This document shows positions 8,793 through 22,017 of a DNA stretch of 64,000 bases, piece by piece. Origin of the DNA: Nocardioides sp. S5 (GTDB lineage: Bacteria > Actinomycetota > Actinomycetes > Propionibacteriales > Nocardioidaceae). The notes below the pieces were generated by a model. The model saw nothing but the letters and a program-made list of their open reading frames with translations. It ran no database searches and was not told the DNA's origin. Numbering within the stretch: position 1 is the first letter of the stretch; each line of letters begins with the position of its first letter. The stretch covers positions 3,844,001 to 3,908,000 of the forward strand of contig NZ_CP022296.1 of the NCBI RefSeq assembly GCF_017310035.1, given 5' to 3'. The position numbers and the translations under genes were made by a program.

Positions 8793-9329
8793 GGGCCCGG
8801 ACGCGACGGTGGCGGTGAGGGGCTGCCGGATGCCGGCCGCGACGTCCAGGCCCTTGTCGAGGAACACCGTCGAGCCCTACTCGCCCCGCACGATCTCGGC
8901 GTGCCGGAGGGTGCGGGTGAGGTAGAGGTCGTACGCCGAGCCACGCTTGACGCCGATGCGCACGCCCGGGCGGTCGACGTCGGCCGGCGCCTGCACGAGG
9001 GAGTCCGTGAGGACCGCGAACACGCCTTCGATCACAACGTAGGCGGGGGTGAACGCGACCTCGGCCTCCCGCGCGGGCTCGATCGCCAGGAAGCAGATGT
9101 CGGCGTCGCCGGCCACCATCGCCTCGTAGGAGCGGCGAGCCGCGTCGAAGCAGGAGAGCTCGACCGGCAGGCCCAGGCGCCGGCCGATCTCGCGCGCGAG
9201 GTCGACCGTGACGCCCGACGGGTCGGCAGCGGTGCCCTGCGCCAGCACCGGGTTGCCCAGGCTGATCGAGGCGCGGAGGACGCCCGTGGGCGCGAGGTCG
9301 GAGGCGATCTCCTGCAGGGTGGCGGCCAT
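8793..9329 (-). pseudogene. Solute-binding protein (family 3) gene with in-frame TAG, 3' end lost
   Basis: From ATG 9329 the frame encodes a cytosolic-type family-3 solute-binding domain (ASISLGNPVLAQGT, GVTVDLAREIG, FDAARRSYEAMVAGDADICF). It stops at TAG 8879-8877 after 150 codons, but the same frame continues with GSTV-FLDKGLDVAAGIRQPL, which is the normal next segment of this family. The protein is then cut at about 8793 where DUF222 sequence begins. So a nonsense codon and a deletion junction have both hit the gene. A leaderless-type promoter remains (TAGGGT at 9342-9337, seven bases before the ATG). The 150-residue product could still be made but lacks the second lobe. Confidence 0.75.
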
Positions 9330-9361
9330 TCCGGCGACCCTAGTCGGGCCCACCGACCCTG

Positions 9362-9435
9362 TGCCCCGGCTGGGGTTCGAACCCAGACTGTGCGGTTTTT
9401 AAGACCGCTTCCTCTACCGGTTGGGATACCGGGGC
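9362..9435 (-). tRNA. tRNA with UAA anticodon and short variable loop (Leu-type decoding)
   Basis: A 74-base cloverleaf is readable on the minus strand: acceptor GCCCCGG pairs with CCGGGGC, discriminator A, T arm CTGGG-TTCGAAC-CCCAG, and anticodon stem GCGGT/ACCGC enclosing CTTAAAA, which gives anticodon UAA (reads UUA, Leu). The variable region is only about five bases, while standard bacterial leucine tRNAs have a long variable arm. The D stem has one C-A mismatch. CCA is not encoded. Either an unusual leucine tRNA or a tRNA-like gene. Confidence 0.8.
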
Positions 9436-9453
9436 TGGCCTCCGGGCGACGCC

Positions 9454-10011
9454 CTAGAGGTAGGTCTTGCGAGCGTAGACCGCGTGCGCCCCGGCAGCGC
9501 GGTCGAGGAAGAGCAGGCCGTCGCAGTGGTCGATCTCGTGCTGGAGCGCGCGCGCCTCGAAGGCCTCCGCCTCGAGCTCGACCTCCTCGCCGGTGCCGGG
9601 CAGCTGGCCGCGTACGACGATGCGGCTGGGGCGCTTGACGTCTCCGGTGAAGTCCGGGACCGACATGCAGCCCTCACGGGCCTTCTCGTTGCGGCTGCCG
9701 GAGACGACCTCGGCGTTGCAGAGCACGAAGGTGCCGTGGTGCTCGCGGGTCTTGGGGTGCTCGGAGACGTCGACGCAGAAGACCTTCACGCCCACCCCGA
9801 CCTGCGGTGCGGCCAGACCGACGCAGCCGGGCGAGACCCGCATCGTGGCGACGAGGTCGGCGGCGAGCCGGACGACCTCGGGGGCGGTGGGGTCGACGCG
9901 CTCGCCGACGGTGGACAGCACCGGCGCGGGGGCCCGGACGACCTCGAGGAGCTCACCGGGCACGTCGAGCTCGGCCTCGGTCCAGTCACGGACCCGGGGG
10001 TTGGCGGTCAT
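9454..10011 (-). CDS. def: Peptide deformylase
   Basis: A 185-residue cytosolic metalloenzyme that removes the N-formyl group from new proteins. All three family motifs are present: GCVGLAAPQVG (motif 1, about residue 62), EGCMS (motif 2 with the metal-binding Cys, about residue 113) and QHEIDH (motif 3 with the two His ligands and catalytic Glu, about residue 157). The start at 10011 lies 9 bases after the stop of the ACT-domain gene. Actinobacteria often have two deformylases, so this need not be the only copy. The tRNA gene lies just downstream. Confidence 0.95.
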   Translation of the reverse strand: MTANPRVRDWTEAELDVPGELLEVVRAPAPVLSTVGERVDPTAPEVVRLAADLVATMRVSPGCVGLAAPQVGVGVKVFCVDVSEHPKTREHHGTFVLCNAEVVSGSRNEKAREGCMSVPDFTGDVKRPSRIVVRGQLPGTGEEVELEAEAFEARALQHEIDHCDGLLFLDRAAGAHAVYARKTYL

Positions 10012-10020
10012 CGGCGCGGC

Positions 10021-10539
10021 TCAGAGCTCGTCGGTCTCGGCGGCGCGCAACGTCACGCCGACGCCGAGGTCCGCGGCGACCTCGGTGAGGTCGCGCTCCA
10101 CGGCGGAGGCGTCCGCGTCCGCCGGCAGGTCGACCTCGGCGACGAGGAGGTAGAGGTCGCCGGCCAGGCGCGTGGTGAGGTCGGTGATGTTGCCGCCGAC
10201 GCCCGCGATCACCGCGACGACCGCGGACACGATGCCAGGGCGGTCGCCGCCGTGGACGGACAGGATCCACGACGTGCCGTCGGCGCTCGCTGTCTCCTCC
10301 GCCGGCACCTCGCGCACCGTCACCGTGAGGCTGCCGTCCGCGGCCAGCGGGGCGAGGGCCGACTCGATGGCCTCGGCGCCGGCATCACCGGCGCAGATGA
10401 GGGTCATCGCGAAGTGGCCGCGCAGCAGCGTCATCGTGGAGTCCTCGAGGTTGAGACCGAGGCCGGCGAGCCTGTCGGTGGTCTCGGCGATGATGCCGGG
10501 ACGGTCGTGGCCGAGGACGGTGATGGCGTGGAGGGTCAC
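10021..10539 (-). CDS. Tandem ACT-domain protein (GcvR-like)
   Basis: A 172-residue cytosolic protein made of two ACT domains: residues about 3-75 (ITVLGHDRPGIIAETTDRLAG) and about 92-170 (LSVHGGDRPGIVSAVVAVIAG). The DRPGI signature in both halves marks the GcvR-like group of amino-acid-binding regulators. In Escherichia coli GcvR controls the glycine cleavage regulator GcvA; no GcvA or gcv genes are near here, so only a sensory or regulatory role is inferred. The GTG start at 10539 lies 4 bases after the stop of the uracil-DNA glycosylase gene. Confidence 0.85.
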   Translation of the reverse strand: MTLHAITVLGHDRPGIIAETTDRLAGLGLNLEDSTMTLLRGHFAMTLICAGDAGAEAIESALAPLAADGSLTVTVREVPAEETASADGTSWILSVHGGDRPGIVSAVVAVIAGVGGNITDLTTRLAGDLYLLVAEVDLPADADASAVERDLTEVAADLGVGVTLRAAETDEL

Positions 10540-10543
10540 GGCG

Positions 10544-11356
10544 TCATTGTGTCAGCGCCCGCGCCCGCTCGAAGACCTCGTCCGTCATCTCGCGGGTGAG
10601 GCGTCCGGTGTAGGTGTTGTGCGGGGACGGGTGGTAGCAGCCGACGAGGGTCACGGCGCCCAGCGCGACCTCGACGCCGTGGCCGAACTTCGGGCGGCGT
10701 TCCGGCGCAGGCGCTCCTGCTGCGACCAGCGAGCGAAGGGCGCCGTCCCAGCCGAAGGAGCCCAGCGCGACCACCGCCCGCACGCTCGGCAGCAGCGCCA
10801 GCTCGGCGGCGATCCACGGGGCGCAGGTGTCGCGCTCGAGCGCCGTCGGCTTGTTCTCGGGTGGGGCGCAGCGAACGGTCGCGATCATCCGTGCGTCGAG
10901 GAGGCGCTGCCCGTCGCCGGCGTGCTCGCTGGTGGGCCGGCTCGCCCAGCCGGTGCGGTGCAGGCTGGCGAAGAGCCAGTCGGCGCTCGGGTCGCCGGTG
11001 AAGATGCGGCCGGTGCGGTTGCCGCCGTTGGCGGCCGGTGCGAGCCCGACGATCAGCAACGACGGGTCCGGATCGCCCCAACCCGGGATCGGCCGACCCC
11101 AGTAGGGCTGGTCGGCGAACGACGCCCGCTTCACCACCGCCACGTCCTCGCGCCACTGCACCAGCCGGGGGCAGGCCGCGCAGACGCTCACCCGGGCGTC
11201 GAGCTCGGCCAGGTCGTCGGTCCGCGCGAGACGGCGTACGTCGTCGGCGTCGCGCGCGACCGTCGTGCGGGGCGCGGCCGGGTCGTCGGGCCAGCCGGTG
11301 CCGGGCTCGACGGGGCTGGTGAACTCCTCCCCCGTCAGCGGGTGCGGGAGCATCAT
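10544..11356 (-). CDS. Uracil-DNA glycosylase, family 5-like (Fe-S type)
   Basis: A 270-residue DNA repair enzyme. Motif A reads [19 protein letters not shown] (about residues 100-118), with Ala/Asn in place of the Asp/Glu of other families, which is typical of UDGb (family 5). The second motif is [12 protein letters not shown] near residue 243. Cysteines in CAACP (about residue 57) and in VRCAPP...DTCAPW could hold the family's 4Fe-4S cluster. It excises uracil and other deaminated bases. The ATG at 11356 overlaps the stop of the Ppx/GppA gene by four bases (ATGA). Confidence 0.88.
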   Translation of the reverse strand: MMLPHPLTGEEFTSPVEPGTGWPDDPAAPRTTVARDADDVRRLARTDDLAELDARVSVCAACPRLVQWREDVAVVKRASFADQPYWGRPIPGWGDPDPSLLIVGLAPAANGGNRTGRIFTGDPSADWLFASLHRTGWASRPTSEHAGDGQRLLDARMIATVRCAPPENKPTALERDTCAPWIAAELALLPSVRAVVALGSFGWDGALRSLVAAGAPAPERRPKFGHGVEVALGAVTLVGCYHPSPHNTYTGRLTREMTDEVFERARALTQ

Positions 11357-12273
11357 CGGCCGATGGCGGCAGCCATGCCGTGCAGGATGTCGGCCTCGGA
11401 GACCAGGTGCTCCGGCACCGGCACCCGCGCCAGGATGCGGCTCCAGATCAGCGCGCCGGCCCCGATCACGTCGGCGCGTCCGGGGTGCATGAAGGGCAGG
11501 CCTCGCCGCTCCTCGACCGTCATCGCCAGCAGCCGGTCGACGTGCGCCATCGTGTGGTCGTTGGAGAGCACCGCGCCGTCGAAGGCGTCGCGGTCGTAGG
11601 ACCCCAGGGCGAGGACCCCGCAGGCGATCGTCTTGATGGTCCCGGAGGTGCCGATGGCGGTGCGGGTGCGGCCGAGGTCGACGCCGCAGTCGTCGAGGTG
11701 GCGGTCGATGTCCGCGACGCACGCGGCGACCTCGGCCCGGGTGGGCGGATCGCCGTGCAGGTGGCGCTCGTGGAGGCGGACCGACCCGATGTCCATCGAG
11801 GTGGCCTGCCGCGCGCTCCCCTCCCCCAGCACCAGCTCGGTCGACCCACCGCCGATGTCGACCACGAGCACCGGCTCGGCCGGCAGCGGGTCCTGTGCCG
11901 CGATGGCACCGGCGAAGACCAGCGCGGCCTCCTCGTCGCCCGACAGCACCTCGGGCTCGACACCCAGGCGACGGCGTACGCCCTCCCGGAAGACGTCGGC
12001 GTTGCTCGCGTCGCGGCTCGCGGAGGTGGCGCAGAAGCGCACCCGGGCGGGGTCCACGCCGTGCTCGCGGATCACCGCGCCGAACTCGTCGACCGCGGCG
12101 AACGTTCGCTCGAGCGCCTCGTCGGCCAGCACCCCGGTCCGGTCGACGTCCTGGCCGAGGCGTACGACGCGGGAGTCGCGCAGCACCACGTCGAGCGTGC
12201 CGTCGGCGCGCACGTCGCCCACCAGGACCTTGATCGAGTTGGTCCCGCAGTCGATGGCCGCGACGGTGCTCAT
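11353..12273 (-). CDS. Ppx/GppA phosphatase family protein (exopolyphosphatase)
   Basis: A 306-residue member of the ASKHA (actin-like ATPase) superfamily. The first phosphate loop is [14 protein letters not shown] at residues 5-18 and the second is [12 protein letters not shown] near residue 142; [10 protein letters not shown] near residue 85 is also conserved. Such enzymes hydrolyse polyphosphate or pppGpp. Length matches the short two-domain actinobacterial Ppx group. The start is ATG 12273; the open frame to 12348 would run into the repeat cluster and is rejected. It is in a run with DUF501, DivIC and eno upstream, an order common in Actinobacteria. Confidence 0.9.
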   Translation of the reverse strand: MSTVAAIDCGTNSIKVLVGDVRADGTLDVVLRDSRVVRLGQDVDRTGVLADEALERTFAAVDEFGAVIREHGVDPARVRFCATSASRDASNADVFREGVRRRLGVEPEVLSGDEEAALVFAGAIAAQDPLPAEPVLVVDIGGGSTELVLGEGSARQATSMDIGSVRLHERHLHGDPPTRAEVAACVADIDRHLDDCGVDLGRTRTAIGTSGTIKTIACGVLALGSYDRDAFDGAVLSNDHTMAHVDRLLAMTVEERRGLPFMHPGRADVIGAGALIWSRILARVPVPEHLVSEADILHGMAAAIGR

Positions 12274-12287
12274 GCGCCCATTGTGCC

Positions 12288-12410
12288 GACCGGGCACTTC
12301 GTGGCGGACAGAAGGCTCGAACGGGCACTTGCTTGCCATGGAGGGCAAGCCCGGACGAAAGGAAGTGCCCGGTCAGCGCCTCGCAGCGCGAGGAAGTGCC
12401 CGGTCAGCGC
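12288..12410. repeat. Cluster of GAAGTGCCCGGTC-type repeats, direct and inverted
   Basis: Two direct copies of GGAAGTGCCCGGTCAGCGC lie at 12361-12379 and 12392-12410. An inverted copy, GACCGGGCACTTC, lies at 12288-12300, and a partial inverted copy, ACGGGCACTT, near 12321-12330. The copies can fold into hairpins between the Ppx and DUF501 genes. The last copy contains the stop codon of the DUF501 gene. Role unknown: an intergenic palindromic repeat or a processing/termination structure. Confidence 0.8.
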
Positions 12411-12979
12411 GGGGATGAGTCCGGGCGCTGCACGCAGGGCCCCGACGCCCACCACTCGCCGAGGGCGTCGAGCACCTCGTCGCCCAGCGGGTTCACGCCA
12501 CGACCCATGGCCAGCGACTGGCCGGCCAGGACGTGCAGGCACTTGACCCGGTCGGGCATGCCACCGGCGGAGATGCCGTCGATCTCCGGGACGTCGAGCC
12601 CGGCCCGCTCGCCGACCTCGGCACGGAGCTCGAGGTAGCGCTCGTGGGCCCCGCGGTAGGCCGCTGCGAGCTCCTCGTCGGCGCCGAGGCGCTCCTCCAT
12701 CTCCTTCATCACGTGGGTGCCCTCGAGCGTGCCGATGCGCGAGGCCGCGCGCGGGCAGGTGAGGTAGAAGGTCGTCGGGAACGGCGTGCCGTCGGGCAGC
12801 CGCGGCTCGGTCGTGACGACGTCGGGATTGCCGCAGGGGCAGCGGTGGCCGACCGAGTCGATGCCACGGGGACGACGCTTGAGCTGCGCCTGGATGGCGG
12901 CCTCGTCGGCGGCGTCGATGCGGGGGTTGTCGCGGTGGACCACGCCCGGCTCGTGCGGGGGGACGTCCTTGTGGGTCAC
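12404..12979 (-). CDS. DUF501 domain-containing protein
   Basis: A 191-residue cytosolic protein of the actinobacterial DUF501 family. Typical features are GHRCPCGNPDVV (two Cys), PTTFYLTCPRA, and EGTHVMKEMEERL..., with a late ISAGGMPDRVKCLH motif. Function is unknown, although it is nearly always found beside FtsB/DivIC, enolase and Ppx. The GTG at 12979 overlaps the stop of the DivIC/FtsB gene by four bases (GTGA), which fixes the start. The last codons lie inside a copy of the local repeat, so the C-terminus (QRPDSSPR) may have been altered by it. Confidence 0.88.
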   Translation of the reverse strand: MTHKDVPPHEPGVVHRDNPRIDAADEAAIQAQLKRRPRGIDSVGHRCPCGNPDVVTTEPRLPDGTPFPTTFYLTCPRAASRIGTLEGTHVMKEMEERLGADEELAAAYRGAHERYLELRAEVGERAGLDVPEIDGISAGGMPDRVKCLHVLAGQSLAMGRGVNPLGDEVLDALGEWWASGPCVQRPDSSPR

Positions 12980-13581
12980 TGTCGGGTCCCGTCGATCAGG
13001 TCGGCCGGCTCCTGGTCCGGCGGGGGTGGGTTGCCGGCGAGCTCGACCGACTCCCACGCGGCGGTCCACCAGGCCTTCGGCACCGTGCGGATCACCTCGT
13101 CGGGGTCGTTGAGGCTCGCCTGGGCCTCGAGCGGCCTGCCGTCGGCGCCGATGACCTCGAAGCCGGACTCGCCGGGCATCAGGTAGCCGAAGCGCGCCCG
13201 CGCCTGCGCCTTGACGTACGCCGGGTCGTCCCAGCGACGCTTCTCGCGCTCGAGCTGGTCGATGCTGGCCTCGCGCTCGGCGATCTGCGCCTTCAGGTCA
13301 CCGATGTGGGAGCGCTGCTGGAGGTAGGCGCGCAGCGACGAGGCGTAGGACACCGTGAGCACGGCCAGCACCAGCACGAGCACCGCCGCACGCCCGGTGA
13401 ACCGGGGACGACGCGTGCCCGCAACGGGTCGCACCTGGGTGGACGCGGGGTCGGTGCGCGCGTCGGACCGGACCTGAGGCGTACGCACGCCCGTCCGCGG
13501 CCGGGAGCCGCGGACACCGGGGTGCGAGCTGCGCGGTCCACTGCCCGGCCCGTTGCGCGGAGATCGGCGCTGGGAAGGCAT
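12976..13581 (-). CDS. Septum formation initiator (FtsB/DivIC) family protein
   Basis: A 201-residue single-pass membrane protein. The first 60 residues are Pro/Arg/Gly-rich and cytosolic; a transmembrane segment follows (AAVLVLVLAVLTVSYASSLRA, here about residues 65-85), then a coiled coil (QRSHIGDLKAQIAEREASID, to QLEREKRRW) and the typical AQARARFGYLMPGE motif. FtsB/DivIC forms the FtsQLB-type complex that controls septal wall synthesis. Position between eno and DUF501 matches the actinobacterial order. The N-terminal extension is longer than in enterobacterial FtsB, as usual in this group. Confidence 0.9.
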   Translation of the reverse strand: MPSQRRSPRNGPGSGPRSSHPGVRGSRPRTGVRTPQVRSDARTDPASTQVRPVAGTRRPRFTGRAAVLVLVLAVLTVSYASSLRAYLQQRSHIGDLKAQIAEREASIDQLEREKRRWDDPAYVKAQARARFGYLMPGESGFEVIGADGRPLEAQASLNDPDEVIRTVPKAWWTAAWESVELAGNPPPPDQEPADLIDGTRQ

Positions 13582-13599
13582 GCGCCCCAGTCTGCCTGC

Positions 13600-14919
<1,320 letters not shown>

Positions 14920-14957
14920 CTAGCCACGTCGGTGCCCGGCGTCGTGGGGTGTCCGGG

Positions 14958-16268
14958 TCAGCGCACGTAGCGCGCCACCCGCGGCGCGGTCTGCTTGATC
15001 ACCCGTGTGTTGTCGGTCCTGTCGTTGTCGGCCAGCGGCTGTCCGCCGTAGGTGTTCGTGGGGCTGGAGAACCACGGGATCCGCACGCAGGAGTAGTTGC
15101 CCGCGTCGACGCACGGGTCGTAGTAGCCCATCACCGAGATGTAGTTGCCGGCCGGGTTGGCGAAGCCGCGGGCGTAGGGGACGCGCGAGGCACGGGTGAC
15201 GCCGGGGTAGGAGAAGTGGTCGGCGCCAAGGTTGTGGCCGATCTCGTGGGTGGCCACGAGGTAGGGCAGGCACCCCACGCGGGTCACCGAGGCGCCGGCC
15301 AGCGGCGTCGCCCGCCGCGGCGTGAGCGGGATCAGCCCGCCCCCGCAGATGCCGCTGGTCGGGCCGGTCGTGAGCAGGTGGACGATGTCGCCGCCCTTCT
15401 TCCGACGCACCCGCTGGAGGTTGTCGAAGTGGCCGTCGCGCGGGCGACCGACGCGGAAGGCGTCCTTGACCGCGTCGGCGCTCTCCTTGCCCCGCGCCTT
15501 GACCAGGCCGCGGTAGCGGAAGGTGGCCCTGACGCCGGAGTTGGACAGCGCCTCGTTGGTCTGCGCGACCACCAGGACGGCCGCCGCCTTCAGCGCCTCC
15601 TTGCTCCCGGCCTCCGCCTTGGCGCCGGCGGTGTAGCCGAACATCACGCCGATCCTCACCCGACGCGCACGGCGGTCGCCGGCGCCGGCCGCGGTGCGCG
15701 GAGTGACCTCGGCCGTACGCGTACGCGCAGACGCGACGACGCCCGCGGAGTCGTCGCCGTCGAGGCCCTCACGGTCCCGCAGCTCGGTCCACCAGTAGCG
15801 GTCGCCGCCCGCACCGGTGAGCGACCACAGGCCGTCGGGCGAGACGAGCGAGCCGCGGAAGGTGCCGTCGACCTCGACCAGCGTGAACGAGGCGAGGTCC
15901 TCACCGGGCACCCGGCCGCTCCAGGCGGTGAAGCCCGGCGCTGTCTCGACGTCGCCGATGCGTACGACGGTGCTGCCCGACGTCCCCGGGAGCGCGAGGC
16001 GCTGCCCGTCGGCCACCCGCGGCAGCACGTCGGCGTCGAGCTCGACGAGCTGGTGTCGCCCCGACAGCCCCGCCCGCTCGCCGCTCACGCGGGCGGTGGT
16101 GGCCACCCCGGAGAGCAGCGGTCGCACCGGTGCCGCGGCCCCGGCCCGCTCCCCCGGCCGTGCCTCGGCCGGCGTGGCGGTGGCCGCGCCGGCCAGCGCC
16201 GACGCGACGAGCGCGAGCAGCCCCAGGGCGAGGGCAGGACGGCGTCGGGCGGCGGCGAGTCGACTCAT
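14958..16268 (-). CDS. Secreted reprolysin-like zinc metalloprotease
   Basis: A 436-residue precursor with a signal peptide (RRRPALALGLLALVASALAG, then AATATPAEA), a propeptide-like region and a C-terminal metzincin domain from about residue 205. The zinc motif is HEIGHNLGADH (about residue 345; HExxHxxGxxH) and the Met-turn is SVMGYYDPC near residue 385, both required for the M12B/M84-type fold. Six or more cysteines suggest disulfides. It should act outside the cell; the substrate is unknown. It is a single gene between eno and mazG on the same strand. Confidence 0.88.
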   Translation of the reverse strand: MSRLAAARRRPALALGLLALVASALAGAATATPAEARPGERAGAAAPVRPLLSGVATTARVSGERAGLSGRHQLVELDADVLPRVADGQRLALPGTSGSTVVRIGDVETAPGFTAWSGRVPGEDLASFTLVEVDGTFRGSLVSPDGLWSLTGAGGDRYWWTELRDREGLDGDDSAGVVASARTRTAEVTPRTAAGAGDRRARRVRIGVMFGYTAGAKAEAGSKEALKAAAVLVVAQTNEALSNSGVRATFRYRGLVKARGKESADAVKDAFRVGRPRDGHFDNLQRVRRKKGGDIVHLLTTGPTSGICGGGLIPLTPRRATPLAGASVTRVGCLPYLVATHEIGHNLGADHFSYPGVTRASRVPYARGFANPAGNYISVMGYYDPCVDAGNYSCVRIPWFSSPTNTYGGQPLADNDRTDNTRVIKQTAPRVARYVR

Positions 16269-16298
16269 GCAGGGGCACCTACCGCTCCGGCCCGCGCC

Positions 16299-16721
16299 TC
16301 AAACCTCCCCGGCCTCCCCGTCTCGCTGGGCAGCAGCTGCTTTCTCGGCGGCCTTGGCCGCATTCCAGAGGGTCAGCACCTCGGCCGCGTCGGCCGCTAC
16401 GGCGTCGCCGAAGACATGCGGGTTGCGGCGCTCCATCTTGGCGATGACACCGCGGGCGACGTCGTCGAGCGTGAAGTGGCCCGCCTCCTCGGCGATCACC
16501 GCGTGGATGACCACCTGCAGGAGCAGGTCGCCGAGCTCGTCGCAGAGCGCCGCGGGGTCGCCGGACTCGATGGCCTCGACCACCTCCTCGGCCTCCTCGC
16601 GGACGAAAGGGACGAGCGAGGTGTGGGTCTGCTCGCGCTTCCAGGCGCACTCGCGCCGCAGGAGGCGCATCTGGTCGGCGAAGGCCTCCAGCGGCGAGTC
16701 CTGCCCGGCGGGCTCCGTCAC
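16299..16721 (-). CDS. mazG: MazG nucleotide pyrophosphohydrolase domain protein
   Basis: A 140-residue, single-domain MazG protein. The metal-binding pattern EEAEEVVEAIE (about residues 46-56) followed by DELGDLLLQVVIHA (about residues 66-79) is intact, as is KMERRNPHVFGD at about residue 110. It should hydrolyse non-canonical or excess NTPs to NMP and pyrophosphate. It sits 13 bases downstream of the SurA-like lipoprotein gene, completing an mfd - surA-like - mazG run that is common in Actinobacteria. Bacterial MazG can have two domains; this is the short form. Confidence 0.88.
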   Translation of the reverse strand: MTEPAGQDSPLEAFADQMRLLRRECAWKREQTHTSLVPFVREEAEEVVEAIESGDPAALCDELGDLLLQVVIHAVIAEEAGHFTLDDVARGVIAKMERRNPHVFGDAVAADAAEVLTLWNAAKAAEKAAAAQRDGEAGEV

Positions 16722-16734
16722 GACGACGGCCTGC

Positions 16735-17427
16735 TCAGCCGCAGCGGTGGGTCAGCGGCAGCGTCCGCGCGAAGGCGGGGTCGGGCTCGGTCGACAGGCC
16801 GGCCTTCGCCGTCTCGCCGACCGCGACGGAGGTGTTGGTGTCGATCGGGGTCAGCACGCCGTCGACGCTCTCGAGGCCGTAGCGCGGGTCGATCTCGATG
16901 CCGTTGGCGTCCGGCCACTGGTTGAACACGTCGACCCCGGCCTGGGTGACCTCGTCGGTGGTCGGCTCGGTGACACCACGGTCCTCGAGGACGATCTCGC
17001 CGACCTGGTTCACGATGTCGGTCGCGAGCGCGTTGGCCGAGGTGAGCTCGACGTAGGTGTCCTGCGCCTCCTCCGGCATCGTCGCGGCCGTACGGCTGCG
17101 CTGCGCCAGGTCATTGGCGTAGCCCGAGCCCGGCTCGACGCCGTACTCCTCGGCGATCTCCATCGCCTGGGCGCGCAGCGTCATCAGCTGGACGGTGCCC
17201 TGGCGCACGAAGCTCATCGGCAGGACGGTGTTCTGCGCGGCGAACTGCTCGCCGAGCGCGGTGCACATCTCCGCCGCCGCCGCGTCGACCTCGCGGACCG
17301 TGAGCTCCCGGTCTCCGACCTTGACCGCCACCCCCGGGGAGGCGCTGCCGCAGCCGGTCAGCAGCACGCCGGACAGGCCCACGGCCAGCCAGGTGGGCAC
17401 GGCCGTCATCAGGCGGGTCTTGCTCAC
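16735..17427 (-). CDS. SurA N-terminal-like lipoprotein
   Basis: A 230-residue predicted lipoprotein with lipobox LLTGC near residue 26. The region after the lipid anchor (VKVGDRELTVREVDAAAAEM) resembles the helical chaperone part of SurA/PrsA proteins; no PPIase (parvulin) domain follows in this short protein. A role as an extracytoplasmic folding factor is inferred from family only. The GTG start at 17427 lies 4 bases after the stop of mfd, and mazG follows, so the three genes are probably one operon. Confidence 0.78.
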   Translation of the reverse strand: MSKTRLMTAVPTWLAVGLSGVLLTGCGSASPGVAVKVGDRELTVREVDAAAAEMCTALGEQFAAQNTVLPMSFVRQGTVQLMTLRAQAMEIAEEYGVEPGSGYANDLAQRSRTAATMPEEAQDTYVELTSANALATDIVNQVGEIVLEDRGVTEPTTDEVTQAGVDVFNQWPDANGIEIDPRYGLESVDGVLTPIDTNTSVAVGETAKAGLSTEPDPAFARTLPLTHRCG

Positions 17428-17431
17428 GGGG

Positions 17432-21010
<3,579 letters not shown>

Positions 21011-21212
21011 GATCGAGCGGGTGGGGGGAGGGTGAAAGTCTACGGGGGCTGCCCGACACGGGCTCGCGGGGGACTCACGGGGAAAGAGGCGGTCACGACG
21101 GCCTCGATCAGGGGTTTGTCCCACGCGTCACGGGGGTAGCAGGCACCACAGCGTCCGGCGCCCGAGCGTCGGACGACATCGAACGTCCACCTTGAAGGGA
21201 AACAACGGGGAC

Positions 21213-21911
21213 ATGCGCATCACTCGTCTCGTGGCCGGCACGGTCACCGCCGGCCTGCTCGGCATCACGCCCATCGCGATCTCGGCTCCGGCCCAGGCCG
21301 CCGTCACGGTCGTCACCGCGACCTCGCTCAGCTCGGCCCAGGTCGAGTACACCTACGGCGACCGGATCTTCTTCGACGCCGCCGTCACCACGACCGACCC
21401 CAACAACGCCTACGCGCCCGGCAGCGCCACGCTCTACATGATGCGCGCCGGCTCCACCGCGTGGGAGGCCGTGTCGATCGACGAGGGCGTCAGCTACCTC
21501 TACTTCACCAACCTCACCGCCGTGGCGAACGCCCAGTACAAGGTCGTCTACCCCGGTGGCACCGACGGCACCGGTGACGTCTACCTGCCGAGCGAGTCCC
21601 CGATCTTCTCGATCTCGACCGCCCGCAAGATGACGATCAAGAACCCGCGCGGCACCTTCGTCAAGGGCAAGATCTCGCCGGACTACAAGAAGAAGAAGGT
21701 CCTGATCCAGAAGAAGGTCGGGAAGAAGTGGAAGAAGTTCCGCACCCTCAAGACCAACAAGAAGAGCAAGTTCCAGACCACGCTCCCCGCGACCCGCAAG
21801 CGCACCTACTGGCGCTTCCTGGTCAAGGGCAACACCGAGTTCGCGACCGCCACGTTCGAGGGCTCGACCATCCGCTACCGCTCCGCGGCCCCGCGCGTCA
21901 CGATCCGCTGA
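21213..21911 (+). CDS. Secreted protein of unknown function, paralogue 1
   Basis: A 232-residue exported protein with a Sec signal ending SAPAQA near residue 30. The mature part looks like one or two beta-sandwich (Ig-like) domains: a first half with GSATLYMMRAGSTAWEAV and a Lys-rich second half (SPDYKKKKVLIQKKVGKKWK) of the kind found in bacterial Ig-like adhesive proteins. The start ATG 21213 follows GGGGAC. The next gene is a clear paralogue with the same start (MRxxRLVxGxVxAxLLG) and layout. The second half of this copy is far richer in Lys than its partner, which uses Arg. Function unknown; extracellular. Confidence 0.75.
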   Translation: MRITRLVAGTVTAGLLGITPIAISAPAQAAVTVVTATSLSSAQVEYTYGDRIFFDAAVTTTDPNNAYAPGSATLYMMRAGSTAWEAVSIDEGVSYLYFTNLTAVANAQYKVVYPGGTDGTGDVYLPSESPIFSISTARKMTIKNPRGTFVKGKISPDYKKKKVLIQKKVGKKWKKFRTLKTNKKSKFQTTLPATRKRTYWRFLVKGNTEFATATFEGSTIRYRSAAPRVTIR

Positions 21912-21943
21912 CCACCAGCGGGTCGCTGCTCCACTCCTGAGCC

Positions 21944-21984
21944 GACCGGGCACCGGGTCGTCACCGACGACCGGGTGCCCGGTC
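21944..21984. terminator. Long hairpin between the tandem secreted paralogues
   Basis: Arms 21944-21962 and 21966-21984 (19 bases each, one mismatch) fold over a three-base loop ACC. It lies 33 bases after the stop of the first paralogue and 34 before the ATG of the second, so it may end the first transcript or set the ratio between the two. The outer arm GACCGGGCAC matches the repeat unit found near 12.3 kb. Confidence 0.75.
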
Positions 21985-22017
21985 GACTTCTCTCCCGACG
22001 CGGGAGAGGATCACCCC

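Noticed and set aside
8442..8867. A free-standing 141-codon HNH endonuclease from GTG 8867.
   Set aside because: Its first 25 codons are the continuation of the solute-binding protein and the nuclease middle is deleted, so it is better seen as part of a decayed composite.
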